Assembly (NCBI GenBank): GCA_009363875.1
Contig: CM018686.1
Span: 2,232,001-2,296,000 of the forward strand
Reading direction: 5' to 3'
DNA: 64,000 nt
DNA from: Mikania micrantha
Lineage: Eukaryota > Streptophyta > Magnoliopsida > Asterales > Asteraceae
Numbering within the stretch: the first letter of the stretch is position 1; every line of letters starts with the position of its first letter. Position numbers and translations under genes: made by a program. Below, piece after piece: positions 46,001-56,925 of this stretch. The notes beneath the pieces were generated by a model. It was not told where the DNA came from, made no database searches, and worked only from the letters and a program-made list of their open reading frames with translations.

Positions 46001-47287
46001 AGAAGGTTCGGCCATCATCTTCTTCGACCAAAGGTTCGGCTGAGAAGAAACCTTAGGTTCGTTTGCAACCAAGGGTTCGCCCAACTAAGGAAGGCTCGTG
46101 GTCACTAAATGAAGGTTTGGCTAGGTATGGCTCATAGGTTCTGGCACCATCTTCCTCAGCCAAAAGGTTCGGCTCTGTCATAGACTCACGAACCTGTGAA
46201 AATCGCCCAGCCCCAACCCTCCCGAACCTGTTATTCGCGACCAACATCCTCACCATCTTCACTCCTAGTTTGTTTCAAACGCTTTCCAGCTACTAACAAT
46301 AATCTCTATCAAAGTTTCTAAGTGTTTGAACCGATTAAAACAACCACAATCCAAAGAAATCATGATACACACTAGGAACCGAACATAAACTCAAATTTTA
46401 CCTTAAAATCAGTGGATGAAAGAGTAGATCCCTTGTACTTTCGTGTTCCACTTGATGAGAGGGTCGTTTTGACACCAAAAACTCTTAATCCAATGGGAAT
46501 CCACCAAGAAATCTTAGAGAGAAGCTTGGGTTTTTAGTGAGATGGAGAAAAACGAATTTGGAGAGAGGAAATGGGTTGGTGAGGGTTGTTGTGGGGCTTT
46601 AATGCCTCATTAAATGAATTAAAACACTCGGTAGGTTCAGTCTCGTTCGGTTTCGCGTAAAATACCAGTTTCTTCGTAGTTTTCGTAACAAAACGGTTCG
46701 GTTTATAAAATAGGATTTCTAAATTTATTTTAGGTGGTTATTCCTAGTAAATTAACTAAATATCTTTTGTTTATTTTAAATTTCTGAAATATTTAAATTT
46801 ACTGTTTAAAATCAAATCGTACGGTCATCGCGCGTATTCGTTCGAATCGTCACCCGTACGAACACGACGATAACTATACTTTTCAATATTGTTTTCTAAT
46901 TATCGGATATCATTCAGAACGTTAAACTTTCAGATATATTCGTACAGATCGTCACCTATACGAATAATCCGTCGATTTAGCATTCACGTAACGACATCCG
47001 TGTTGTTTTGTTCTAATAAGCCTCACATACGTTTATACATAATAAAATCCTAACAAGTAATCATATGATGTTTCTGTGTTGCCAGATAATTATCTGACTA
47101 ATAAACCATGTTTTTCTGAGTTTGGTTTCTCTGAAATGATTCTGAATTCACTGTTTAATACATGAAATGATAATGATATCTTATATGAATATGAAATACA
47201 CTGAAATGCATAAAATTCGTACCTGATTACTGTTCATGTTACTATTTGAGATCACTGTTCCGGTACGGTTCCGGCACTGATGTTACA
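43015..47287. mobile_element. 4.27 kb solo-LTR-like insertion in the transposase
   Basis: Begins TGTCACACCCCGAGCC, ends GGCACTGATGTTACA, and is flanked by an exact 5-bp duplication CTTAC (43010-43014 and 47288-47292). Removing it plus one CTTAC restores the transposase reading frame exactly (FKSK into SKDEVTYAI with one shared SK). No gag-pol, primer site or second LTR is visible, so a solo LTR of a very long LTR family (likely Ty3/gypsy) is favoured. A roughly 110-bp segment is duplicated inside (43444-43560 and 43679-43790, with TATGCTTATATATAG). GGTTCGGC words cluster at 45800-46200. It shares landmarks with the LTR at 11878. Confidence 0.85.
45800..46200. repeat. GGTTCGGC/GGTTCGTG word cluster
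   Basis: More than fifteen copies of GGTTCG followed by GC, TG or CC lie about 20-30 bp apart inside the LTR. They create the short Arg/Gly minus frame at 46053-46262, which I do not accept as a gene. Confidence 0.6.
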
Positions 47288-48219
47288 CTTACTTTTAAAA
47301 TACATACCAACACGAATTTCATTTGCAGCTTCATTCCAAACATCCATGTCATCTTCAACATCAAAATCAGGAAGCTCGTAATCTTCTAGCCGCTCACCAT
47401 CATTAGAATACAAAACCGGTCCCAGAGAGAAACCTTGATAAATTCCAACATTGTATTGAACTGTAGAAGGTGCTTCTACATCATCATCATCATCTAAGGG
47501 AACAACTTCATTATATGTGGATTTTTCTGATATATAATCATCAGAGTTATCGAAACCGCCATCATCATCACTACCACCAACATCATCATCGTTATCTTCA
47601 CCACCATATCCATCATCGTCGCGTTGTATGTCAAACGATTGTTGTAATGAAGAATCTTCTAAAGTTAAATACATTGACGGACCGGCTTCATATTGGGCAG
47701 ATGAAGACTGACCAACTGCATATTGCCCGATTGAAGAAGGACCTGCTTGTTGTGCTGGTGTTTCAAAAAGTCGGAGAAGATTCATACAACTGGATTGTTG
47801 ATATGGAATAATTGGCTCCATTTTGATGTATAAATTAGCTCGAAAATTTGAAACGATTTCGGCTAAATAATACATTATTTGTAAGCTTTCGTTACCAATA
47901 ATATGCACGATTCACATACCTCTTGAAATGTGTAGTATAATATTAAAGTCAAACTAAATGACTCCTTATTAGTTTGAATATGATTATAAATCATATCAAC
48001 TAATTCTTTATATCCCAATTTATAACGAATAATAAAAGAAGACGAACGAGTCGATTCAGCACACTCAATAATTCCATTTTCATAAGAAATTCTGCCACCC
48101 CAAATTTTTTTTACAAGAAACGGATTATTTATCATTATGATCAATTTAAGGTGATTAGTTTTAAGAGAGTGATGGAAAAAATTTCAATATACGTTTATAT
48201 ATAGTGGTGGGTGAAACTT

Positions 48220-48463
48220 TTGAAGAACTCGCACCCCCCTTGCGACTTCCGTCCTTTTCTGTCAGTAACATGGAACTCGCACCCCCCCCCTCGACTTCTG
48301 TACTTTTTTCTTCGAAATATGGAACTCGCTACCCCCCCCCCCCCCGCGACTTCCATTCGAACTCGCTCCCCACCCCTGCGAATTGTCTACAAACACCAAT
48401 AATCTCAAAAAACACCTAGAAACCCAAATTCTTCTTACCCCCACCTATTTTGAAAAAAAAATC
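48220..48463 (-). repeat. Right terminal inverted repeat with C-runs
   Basis: Inverted partner of 37229-37480. It carries four (A/G)AACTCGC words and uninterrupted C-runs of up to about 15 bases (48275-48345), seen as G-runs on the minus strand. The runs explain a proline-rich spurious frame here. Confidence 0.85.
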
Positions 48464-49618
48464 AAAAAGTAAGGCCTAGACACATGTAAAAAAAGTAGAC
48501 AAGGACACACAAATTTTAATTTGCAGCAAATTTTAATTTTCAAAAAAGTAAGATGTAGATAAAGAATAAAGTTGAATGAAACCTAACATAAATGTCATCT
48601 AGATCTCTTATGTTTACGCCGAAATGACCCCAACATTTTTTATTGCTTTATAAGCTTACTAGGATGTAAACCCGCGTATTAAACGGGATTGGGTACAAAA
48701 ACAGATACAATTAAAATTTATTTAGGATAAACTACATAATCTACTATATACAAATACATTTTATAACTATAAATAATTAAAAATTTCTTTGTATATAACA
48801 TATGACATTATGTTAGTAATATTACAGTCTTTTTCAAAAATTAAAGTTTCAGATCTTCCCTACTTTTAACTAAGAATAAAGAAGCGTAAAATTGTTTGTG
48901 TGAAAAAACTAGTTGTTTCAATAACAAACCTACTCTTGATAATGGTTGGTCTTGACTTTTATTTATTGTCATCACAAAGGATAGAGAGGAAACTGTATTC
49001 TTTAAAATTTAAACGGAATCTTCTTTTTTGACAGTGTTAGAGTTATTCTACGAATGAATGTCCGATTATCTATATGACTTTCATATATTACATTCTCTTC
49101 AATAACATGACTTCCAAATGAGATGATTTTTAATCAAGTCTCCTTGCATAAACCATTTTTTTAATCAATATTTCTTAGTAACATCACAAGGACGCAAAAC
49201 TTTAACACCAACTTGTGATTAGGCCATAGTTTAATTAAAAGTGTAACATTAGGTATCTTAAAGGACCGTAGTCTCTAAAGTTTGATTATCCAAACTTTTA
49301 TGATGATGTCATTTTTTAAAATATAAAGTTGATTAAGAAAAATATGTAGTTATGCTTCATTAACCTGTTTAATTAAAAATTTATTTTAAACGAATTAAAA
49401 ATGAAATAAAAAGTAGTATGATAACATTTGGGTTTAACCAAATACAGTAATTATAAATATAAAGCTAATGTGTTATAAAATTTAAATTTATACAAATAAA
49501 CAAAAAAAGACATACAAAAGCCATATTTTATAAACGAGAACAAAGAAAAATAATCCCAGATATAAACTCTTGGAGAATATCAAAGATGATTAAATAAAAA
49601 TAATTATATATATATATA

Positions 49619-50006
49619 CTAGTATAGCACCCGCACGATGCAGCGGGAAACACAACACTTAAGTTGGTGATTTTAAAGGTTTGCATGGTTCATAATCACA
49701 ATAAAAACAATTTTTTAACTTAATAGTTAATTAAAAATGACTTTAACTGCTAACATAAAAGTTAGATGTGCCAAAAATGTCAAGATTTGATTAATTTGTT
49801 TTCAGAGATTTTCTTTTATAGTCACTCTATCTCACATAAATTATTATAAACTATCAATGTGGGAGAAAATGAAAGTAGAAAAAAACTTTTAGATTACATT
49901 TAAAAAGCTGTATCATATGCTATAAAAATTGTAAAACTCTTAATTTTAAAAGATTTAAGTAAATTACTTTTTTGTCCTTCTAATATGTATTATATAGTAG
50001 TACAGA
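49619..50006 (-). mobile_element. Small Helitron, 388 bp, minus strand
   Basis: Minus-strand 5' end A|TCTGTACTACTATATAATAC at 50006. Minus-strand 3' end CCCGCTGCATCGTGCGGG, a spacer and CTAG|T at 49619. Non-coding. Confidence 0.6.
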
Positions 50007-50010
50007 TATA

Positions 50011-51469
50011 TGATTATGTTCAAGTAGAAATGGTGAGATTTGTGCGAATGGTGAGAAAGATTGTGGATTTGACAAGTGGCATTACTCTAATTTTATAAAA
50101 AGGGTATTTTGGTCATTATGTACAATGCTTCAAGTTATTGTGTTTAATGCTTTATGTCACTGTGTTTAATATTTTTATTATTTTGTTTTATGTTTTATAT
50201 CATATTGTGTTATTTTGTTATTGTTTTTTATACATTAAATAAATTGTTCTTATTTATTTTTTATGTTTTATGTATTTCATGTCATTGTGTTTAATATTTT
50301 TATTATTTTGTTTTATTTTTTATATCATATTGTGTTATTTTGTTATTGTTTTTTATGAATTAAATAAATTGTTCTTATTTATTTTTTATGTTTTATGTAT
50401 TAAAAGTACATAATTGTGTTATTTTACCATTATGTTTATAAAACTTATAATTTTAAAAAACATAAATTGTTTTTATTTTTTGAAAAATGCATTTTCGTTA
50501 TTGTATATATGTTTATGTCATTGTGTAATATATTCATCATTATGTTTTATCGTCAGAACATTGTGTAATATAATCATCATTGTGTGTTATGTTCAAGTCA
50601 TTGTGTAATATTCATCATTGTTTTTTATCTTCAGATGATTGTGTAATATAGCATCATTGTGTCTTACGTTCAGGTCATTGTGTAATAGTCATTATTTTGT
50701 TTTACGTTAAGGTCATTGTGTAATCTACGCGTCATTATGTTTTACGTTCAGTTCATTGTGTAATATACACATTGTGTGTTATGTTCAGGTCATTGTGTAA
50801 TATATTCATCATTGTTTTCTATCTTCAGATGATTGTGTAATATAGCATCATTGTGTAATAGTCATTATTTTGTTTTATGTTAAGGTCATTCTGTAATTTA
50901 CACGTCATTGTGTTTTACGTTCAGGTCATTGTGTAATATACACACTGTTGTATTAAATGAATTTGTTTTGTTTTATCATTATGATTTACATATAAAAAGT
51001 ACGTGAGTTTGTTGTTTCACCAATATTATTTTTAAAGCTCATGAATTTATAAAAAAAAATAGTTAGATACTACGAAGACAAAAGGAGACACTTACAAACA
51101 AAAAGACACAATAATAGACAATTAGACACAATGGCGCATTATAAATATAAAAGGTAGAGGAAAAAGTTTTTTTTTTAATTTTTTTATATAACAATATTAT
51201 ACTCGTTTTAAAGATAAAAAAATGCTCGTTTTTTTGGTGTAATTTTTTTAAAAAAAAAATAATATTGTATGTAAAAGTTATGACCGTTTAAAAAAATGGG
51301 GGGAAAATGATAAAAAGTCAACAAAAGTGTCTATGACTAAAATACCCTTCCACTAACTTTTTTAATACAACTTTGATCTCAACCATTAAATTATATATCT
51401 AATGGTCCACAATCCTTCACACAATTCTCACCAATCTAAGCCTTTTTACTATAACGCCACCCTATATAT
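50011..51469. mobile_element. (TA)n-inserted element with TCATTGTGTAATAT repeats
   Basis: Bounded by TATATA on both sides (long on the right, 51466-51477). Subterminal parts are imperfect inverted repeats (AATGGTGAGAAAGATTGTGG against, from the right, TTGGTGAGAATTGTGTGAAGG). The middle, 50490-50940, repeats TCATTGTGTAATAT about fifteen times. Near 51180-51300 it carries the same AT-rich core as the elements at 57555-62790, so it seems a sixth member of that group. Confidence 0.55.
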
Positions 51470-51644
51470 ATATATACAAAGAATTTTAAATTAATATTGC
51501 TATTTAAATAAATTAAAAATGACAAAGAAAAGTTGAATTTAAACGTTTTAATATACATTATTAAAACGAAACTTTGGAGGTAGACTATTGGGTTTATACA
51601 TGTAAAAGAAAATGTTTAAAATTTTTTTAGAGATTATACAAGTA

Positions 51645-52031
51645 GGGGATGGTTCCATTATTAACCCTCCCTTATAGCGTGACGTTTTTTGCCCGAATCT
51701 TTGATTTTTTTTGTCATGGTTTTTATTATACATAAATAGGGGGTTTCTTTTTTGTGTTTTTGCTAATTCATCACCGTTTAGAAATTAAATCAAAATGTAA
51801 GTAAGTGTAAGTTTCTTACACTTATTCTTACACTTACTTACATCAGATAGTGTAACTTAAACTTACAATTGATTTAATTTCTAAACGGTGATGAATTAGC
51901 AAAAACACAAAAAAGAAACCCCCTATTTATGTATAATAAAAACCATGAAAAAAAAAACAAAGATTCGGGCAAAAAATGACAGGGTTAACGGGTTAACGCT
52001 ATAAGGGAGGGTTAACATTTGATCCTCTCCC
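51645..52031. mobile_element. Foldback MULE-type MITE, 387 bp
   Basis: The arms (about 150-170 bp) are almost perfect complements: TAACCCTCCCTTATAGCGT, ATACATAAATAGGGGGTTTC and GCTAATTCATCACCGTTTAG each recur inverted. The flanks TATACAAGTA (51635-51644) and TATAAAAGTA (52032-52041) match at 9 of 10. A 9-10 bp duplication with very long arms suits a Mutator-like foldback. Confidence 0.75.
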
Positions 52032-52041
52032 TATAAAAGTA

Positions 52042-53551
52042 TATATAGTAAATAATAAAATAAGGAACTCAAATTTAGACGAATTAGTTAAAGATTAAGT
52101 AACATAAGGTATATAAAAAATTCATATGGGTTTACTTTTAAGTGTATTTGAAAACGATAATTTAAGTTACATTTTATTTTAGATAAGGTTGAGAAATTAA
52201 AATAAAATATTAAATGAAAATAATTTTAGAAAAGTATATAATTTATTACAAAATCTACTCAATTTTTTTAAATTAAAAATTTAAAATATTGAAACAATTT
52301 TATTGTATGTCGGTAAATTAAGTTTTATATAAAAAATAGCATAATATGTTAAGACTCATATATTTTGTTATTAATCGGAGGGCATTAAAAGATTAATTAT
52401 TAAGCAACATTAATTAAAAAAACAAAAATCAAAGTGGCATATTCAAAAAACGACGTTTCGTTGTAAATCTACTAAAGAATAAGTAAAGATTGACAAAACT
52501 AATTTATATGTATACAGACGTAAAAAATTAAATAAATGTAAAATTAAACTTTTATTAAATTTGAATTTTTTGATTTGAATATCCGGTTTATTGGATTTAC
52601 AACAAAAAATAACGAAAAATTAAGATTAATTCAGTTTTTATCTATTAAAATAATAGTTGAAAATTGTGAATACTTGAATTAGATTTAATGTGTGATTGTA
52701 ATGTGACAAAATTAATTTGAGAATTTTTGTGGTAATAACAAATGTCACTTTCAAGAAGAGATTTAATTTGGTAATAACATCTAAGCAGAATAATCTTCTT
52801 TTATTATAAAGTATAGATATATTGTGTGTTATAAGGTTTTTGCATATTTGATATGCCATTTCATTAAATATTTACTTGTTTAAGAGGTAAAAGTTATTAC
52901 TTTTGACTTTTCTTTTTAACTAGTGTTTATATTGTGCACAAGTTTAAGAACATTCTTTTAACAATTTATATACAAATCCATAATATGTTATATAACTAAC
53001 AAATATAGGTCATGTTAAGCATTTTGCATATTTGCGATGTCACATTATTAAATGCTAACACATTAAACGAGTAACAAGTCAATATTATTTTGTAAAATTA
53101 GATTCGTGATTTTATTTAATTTTTCTTTTCTTTTTTAGTAGCATAATAACGGATGCAAATTCTTTCGATAGTAATAATCATATTAGAAGCTCAAAGATCA
53201 AATGTTTTTAAAAAAGGATTGTTGCTGTCTTTGTGTGATCAAAAAATTTACATTTTCTTGATGAATTAGTTGGTTCATGAACCATGAGAGTGATATAACA
53301 TAAAGATACTAATAAACACTCGATGGTTGTTAAGTGTTAACCACATGTTATACCTGATTCACATAGTTCATATCTTGTAAATTCTTATTACGGGTGTCGT
53401 ATTTTCGTCGAATTCGGCTACCTAATCGTAATGTACCCTGTTGTAAAAATACGATGACAACGCAACAAAAACCGAAAAAAATGAAAAAAAAAATAAATAA
53501 AACAAATAATAATTAGTAAATAATGTATCATCTTGTTATCAAACAAAAGAT
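52042..53551. other. AT-rich DNA downstream of the ABCG gene
   Basis: No gene. Includes the right end of the probable Helitron. The stretch 53480-53550 would be the 3' UTR of the minus-strand ABCG gene. Confidence 0.45.
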
Positions 53552-55528
53552 TCATATTGTAGTTTTAGAGACCTTTCTTGAAAGAATGATCCAACAAAGT
53601 ACCCTATAAAACACAAAGAAACCAAACATGATCCCCACATTCATCCATCTTGTGTCTGATTCAAGCCCTCTACCCTTCAAGATATCCTTCCCAGTGACCA
53701 AACATGTCGAACCGGGACCATCCCAAGAGAAACAAGCCTCCTTCCGGCCCCAATACTCGTTAACCAACCATGAGTCCAACGGGTACCGATACAACGACAC
53801 ATAGTACATAAACATCCAGTATTTCGGGATTACTTCTTTTGGTATAAAGTACCCCGAAAAGAGAAAAAATGCACCAAGGACCGTGCAAATGAGTGAATTC
53901 CCGGAAATGAAATCGGGTGAAATCGCACTTAGGAAGAGAACCAAAGAGCTAGCCATGAGTACAATGAGCCAGACCACAAACACAAAAAAGGCGAATGAAG
54001 TGAATGATGGATTCAAACCGACTAGCCAGTACACTGGAACCGCAAATAGAAGTCCAACCACGAAAAGAAACGGTAAGAACACAAGTGTATTGGCAATCAT
54101 ATATGAAGATGTCTTGTAGGCTCCTCTTGATGCTTCTTTCATCAAGACTCGACGTTCTTGAAGGTATATAGGAAGTGCTTCTACTGTAGAAGAAAGAAGG
54201 AAACTAAGACTAAAGGCGAAAAGGCCTAATCTTTCAGCGATCCCGTTTTCGTCGTTTTTAACTTTTACATAAACACTCCCTAAACCAAGCCCTCCAACAA
54301 CTGCTTGCATTGTTCTTGCCAAGAACAGTTGTTTGGTCCTATAGATCGTCTTCCAAAACCGTGCACAAAGTATTAGAATTTCGTGTAACCAATGTTTATA
54401 TTGACCGGTTTCCATGCTTTGATCTCGCCTTAAAAGCTCTTGAAACGTGCCATTGGTTTGTTCAGCCCAAACCGTAGCGAAAGATGGTTCCATAAGTTCT
54501 CTAAAGGTAACAGAAGGTTCTTTAGTGTTATATGATTTTTCAAGAACCTCTTTGATTTCCATTGAGAACTCGAGTGCGTTAAGTTGTGTTGGAATTTGGA
54601 ACCCCAACTCATTAATGGTTTCCTCGAGTGACTCGAGGGAGCCGTTATGGACCACCGAGCCATTTGAAAGGATCAAAAAGTTTGAAATGTATTGGATGAC
54701 TCGATAACTCGGTTGGTGGATAGATAGAATGATGGTGCGTTGCTTTGATCTAGCCATGTTAGATAGGAGCTCAATCACTTGCAAAGCCGAGCTGCTATCT
54801 AACCCGGATGTGGGCTCGTCAAGGAGTAAAACAGGAGGGTCAGTAATCATATCGACACCTATGGATACTCGTTTTCTCTCTCCACCTGATATGGCACGAT
54901 CATCTTCATCCCCTACAAAACTATCACGTACATGAACTAAGCCGAGCTCATGAACCAAACACTCAACCCTCTCTTCTTTCTCTTTTGAGCTCATGTCTTT
55001 TAGCCTAAACTTGGCACTATACATCAAGGTTTCCTTAACAGTTAGCAATGGAAGCAAGTTATCTTCTTGTGCTACAAACCCACATATCTTCTTCATTTGT
55101 GAAGGATTCGTGATAGGGAAATCATTGAGTGAGATGGTGGTTTTAGGATCCAAAGTGTTGTTTCTAACACGACCAGATATGAAGTGGAGTAAACTCGACT
55201 TGCCACTTCCACTCGGCCCAACAATAGCCATGATTTCCGAGCTTTGTGCAACAAAGGATACCGATTTGAGAATGTTGATACGGTTGGAATTGTTTTGTAG
55301 CCGTGGAAGTGTGAGTTGTGAGTCGGTTTTGATGGTGTAGGAGAGGTTTTTTACGGTGAGTTTGTAGGATGGTTTGGATGGGTAAGGTGGTGGTAGTGGT
55401 GGTGGTGGTGGAGGGGAATGGCAGGAGGAAGAGGAGGGGCTGGTGGATTGATCCGGGGAGTTGTCAGAGGCGGTGAAGAGGGCGGCGGAGTCATCTTCAA
55501 TGGTGGTAGGGTTGAAGCAAGATGCCAT
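53552..55528 (-). CDS. ABCG half-size transporter (ABCG4/8/23-like clade)
   Basis: Single exon, 658 codons, apparently intact. Order: a Pro/Ser-rich N-terminus (PPPPPPLPPPYP, 39-50), a nucleotide-binding domain with Walker A GPSGSGKSS (104-112), signature ISGGERKRVSIG (213-224), Walker B VLLLDEP (233-239) and H-loop His in SIHQPS (271). About six hydrophobic segments follow between 405 and 650, ending RKVSKTTI. This NBD-TMD order and length define an ABCG (WBC) half-transporter, which works as a dimer in the plasma membrane to export lipids, wax precursors or hormones. The VRNL-less compact N-terminus and lack of introns resemble the Arabidopsis ABCG4/8/10/23 group; the substrate is unknown. 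The start is the first ATG (MASCF). Confidence 0.95.
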   Translation of the reverse strand: MASCFNPTTIEDDSAALFTASDNSPDQSTSPSSSSCHSPPPPPPLPPPYPSKPSYKLTVKNLSYTIKTDSQLTLPRLQNNSNRINILKSVSFVAQSSEIMAIVGPSGSGKSSLLHFISGRVRNNTLDPKTTISLNDFPITNPSQMKKICGFVAQEDNLLPLLTVKETLMYSAKFRLKDMSSKEKEERVECLVHELGLVHVRDSFVGDEDDRAISGGERKRVSIGVDMITDPPVLLLDEPTSGLDSSSALQVIELLSNMARSKQRTIILSIHQPSYRVIQYISNFLILSNGSVVHNGSLESLEETINELGFQIPTQLNALEFSMEIKEVLEKSYNTKEPSVTFRELMEPSFATVWAEQTNGTFQELLRRDQSMETGQYKHWLHEILILCARFWKTIYRTKQLFLARTMQAVVGGLGLGSVYVKVKNDENGIAERLGLFAFSLSFLLSSTVEALPIYLQERRVLMKEASRGAYKTSSYMIANTLVFLPFLFVVGLLFAVPVYWLVGLNPSFTSFAFFVFVVWLIVLMASSLVLFLSAISPDFISGNSLICTVLGAFFLFSGYFIPKEVIPKYWMFMYYVSLYRYPLDSWLVNEYWGRKEACFSWDGPGSTCLVTGKDILKGRGLESDTRWMNVGIMFGFFVFYRVLCWIILSRKVSKTTI

Positions 55529-55695
55529 TTTTGAGTTGAAGGTATGAAGATTGAAGTAAGTTTTGAGAGAATGTATGAAGATGAAAATGTGGGGTTAGGA
55601 GAGTTAGGTAGGCTAACTCAGGCTCGTTGGTAAAGTGGGTTCCCTAACTTTGGTGATGTTTCTTGTAGACTCAAGTCATTGGAAGATATGACTAG

Positions 55696-55714
55696 TAAAA
55701 TATATATTTAAAAA
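55696..55714 (-). promoter_or_regulatory. Possible TATA box of the ABCG gene
   Basis: On the minus strand TAAATATATATTTTAC lies about 170-180 bp before the ATG, a reasonable TATA position if the leader is about 140 bp. This is the only strong TATA-like word in the proximal region. Confidence 0.35.
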
Positions 55715-55864
55715 AAAATAGCACGGGCCATTATAAAGGTATGATAAGTTTTTAACTAAACAAATTATAATACGATTTTGTGAAATGAATATATTGAAAT
55801 AATAGTAAATAAAAAATAGAAAGAAGAAAGTAAATAATAGCTTATAGATTGGTGGTATTAGAAA

Positions 55865-56925
55865 GAGTTAATTGCATAAACAGTCAATGTGGTATGATCA
55901 GATTGCAGATTTGGTCTCTAAACTTTAAAATTTGCAAATTTAGAACATAAATAGTTCATAAATCCAAACTAAAATTTTTAAGAATACGAGTCCTGACTGT
56001 TATTATATTTTGAAGATTTTGTTATATGCGGTTAAAAACCAATATCATACATTCATACATGTTAAATTTAATTTCATTTTTTAAAATTGAATAAGGTTTT
56101 GGTTGCTTTTTTTCTTCCTTCTGCATAACGTGTGGATAAATAATATTCACACATTACACTTTTTCTCATGTTTCTTGCTTTCTTGTGATGAAATATTTAG
56201 AAAACTCTTAGTTTTAAAGAATATTTTTCTTATCTTTTTCTCCACAAGGCCACCGGCCCGGGTGCTTGCACCCGCGGTTTACCCGTTCCCCCCGGTTAGT
56301 CGGGTATTGGGAGGAGTTTGGGGGGGGGGGGGGGGGTTTACCAAGCAAGTGGTTCCCCGGTCATCAAAAAAAAAAAATCCTTGGTTTGAAATCAGGTTGT
56401 AGGCTTAACCACCCTTTCGAGTTTAAATCGGTTTATTAACCCGAAAACCCATCACAAACCGATTTAAACCTAGTTTTAAATTGATTTCAACCTGATCAAA
56501 CATGATCCTCAAACCCACTTATGCTAGTTTCAGCCCAACCCTGTGTCTACAAACTGGTTTCAACTTTGGTGATCAAAGTGAATCAGTATTAATGCAATTG
56601 GTTTAGGCCAAAACCTAGTTTGTAAAAAGCAGTTTAGTTGAACTACTAAATGAATGCCTGGTAACAATTAAATGAAATTTGTATTGCTTCTAGCGATACC
56701 AAAGTATATTATAAATTGTAATAGTTGGTGGTTTAATTCTTATTATTAACAATATTCTAAATTTGCAATTTTTAAAGTTTGGAGACCAAATATGTAATCT
56801 AATCAAATCACATGGATCATTTATGCAATTAACTATAAACATTTGGACTAAATTTGCAATTTTCAAATTTGAGGACCAAATCTACAATCTGATCAAACCA
56901 AAGGGACTATTTATGCAATTAACTC
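55865..56925. mobile_element. MULE-type TIR element upstream of the ABCG gene
   Basis: Ends GAGTTAATTGCATAAA and its complement, with an exact 9-bp duplication TATTAGAAA (55856-55864 and 56926-56934). Similarity extends about 90 bp inward (GATCAGATTG(C/T)AGATTTGGT). The 1061-bp body has no transposase and contains a SINE-like insertion. It starts about 340 bp upstream of the ABCG start codon. Confidence 0.85.
56243..56377 (+). mobile_element. SINE-like 3' part with G17 run and A12 tail
   Basis: GGCCACCGGCCCGGGTGCTT, TTAGTCGGGTATTGGG, a run of 17 G (56320-56336) and an A12 tail (56366-56377). The same blocks occur on the minus strand at 17403-17510. I could not define the 5' end or a duplication. 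Confidence 0.5.

Larger units (their letters stand above)
41638..48144 (-). pseudogene. mudrA-type MULE transposase, split by solo LTR
   Basis: N-terminus at 48144: KIWGGRISYENGIIECAEST, then (frameshift near 47890) a Ser/Gln-rich and Asp-rich acidic linker, and NEAANEIRVGMYFKSK at the LTR junction. Past the LTR (43014 leftward) it continues DEVTYAIRRWNVARNREIIV in the same frame. Next come a TAA at 42776-42778, IAAHIIELIRVDISYP, the MULE catalytic region with VISVDGTHLKG and VISDRHKGI (two acidic residues), and CLRHVRSNF. After IGSTTQ a stretch of perhaps 150 codons is missing, including where the third acidic residue should be, and the frame changes. The C-terminus has a SWIM zinc finger (CTCGKWQTHRFPCSH) and ends GICGGTGG at 41641. 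It would cut and insert the element if intact; this copy cannot. Confidence 0.88.
37229..48463. mobile_element. Three-gene MULE with PMD and Ulp1-like cargo
   Basis: An 11,235-bp Mutator-like element, about 6.96 kb before a later LTR inserted. The ends are GAATTTTTTTTTTCAAAATA on the left and the matching GATTTTTTTTTCAAAATAGG read from the right. Inverted similarity extends about 240 bp inward (37229-37480 against 48220-48463), including GAAGAAT(A/T)TGGGTTTCTAGG and TTCGCAGGGGTGGGGAGCGA. An exact 9-bp duplication AAAAAGTAA (37220-37228 and 48464-48472) flanks it. Inside, from left to right: a plant-mobile-domain gene (+), a Ulp1-like gene (+), and a convergent mudrA transposase (-). All three have breaks, so the copy is not autonomous now, but its structure is complete end to end. 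Confidence 0.92.
48659..52817 (-). mobile_element. Probable Helitron, minus strand, with nested inserts
   Basis: On the minus strand the 5' end would be A|TCTATACTTTATAATAAAAG at 52817 and the 3' end CCCGTTTAATACGCGGG, a short spacer and CTAG|T at 48659. Both have the right form, and the form of the 3' end is like that of the Helitron at 6353-6726. The interior (4.2 kb) has no Rep/helicase genes. It hosts a small Helitron, a (TA)n-bounded element and a foldback MITE. Whether these two ends belong to one element is inferred. Confidence 0.5.

Noticed and set aside
47470..47811. His-rich plus-strand frame of 113 codons
   Set aside because: It is antisense to the Asp-rich linker of the MULE transposase (GAT repeats read as ATC/CAT).
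53883..55340. Several plus- and minus-strand frames inside the ABCG gene
   Set aside because: Shadows of the 658-codon ABCG frame.
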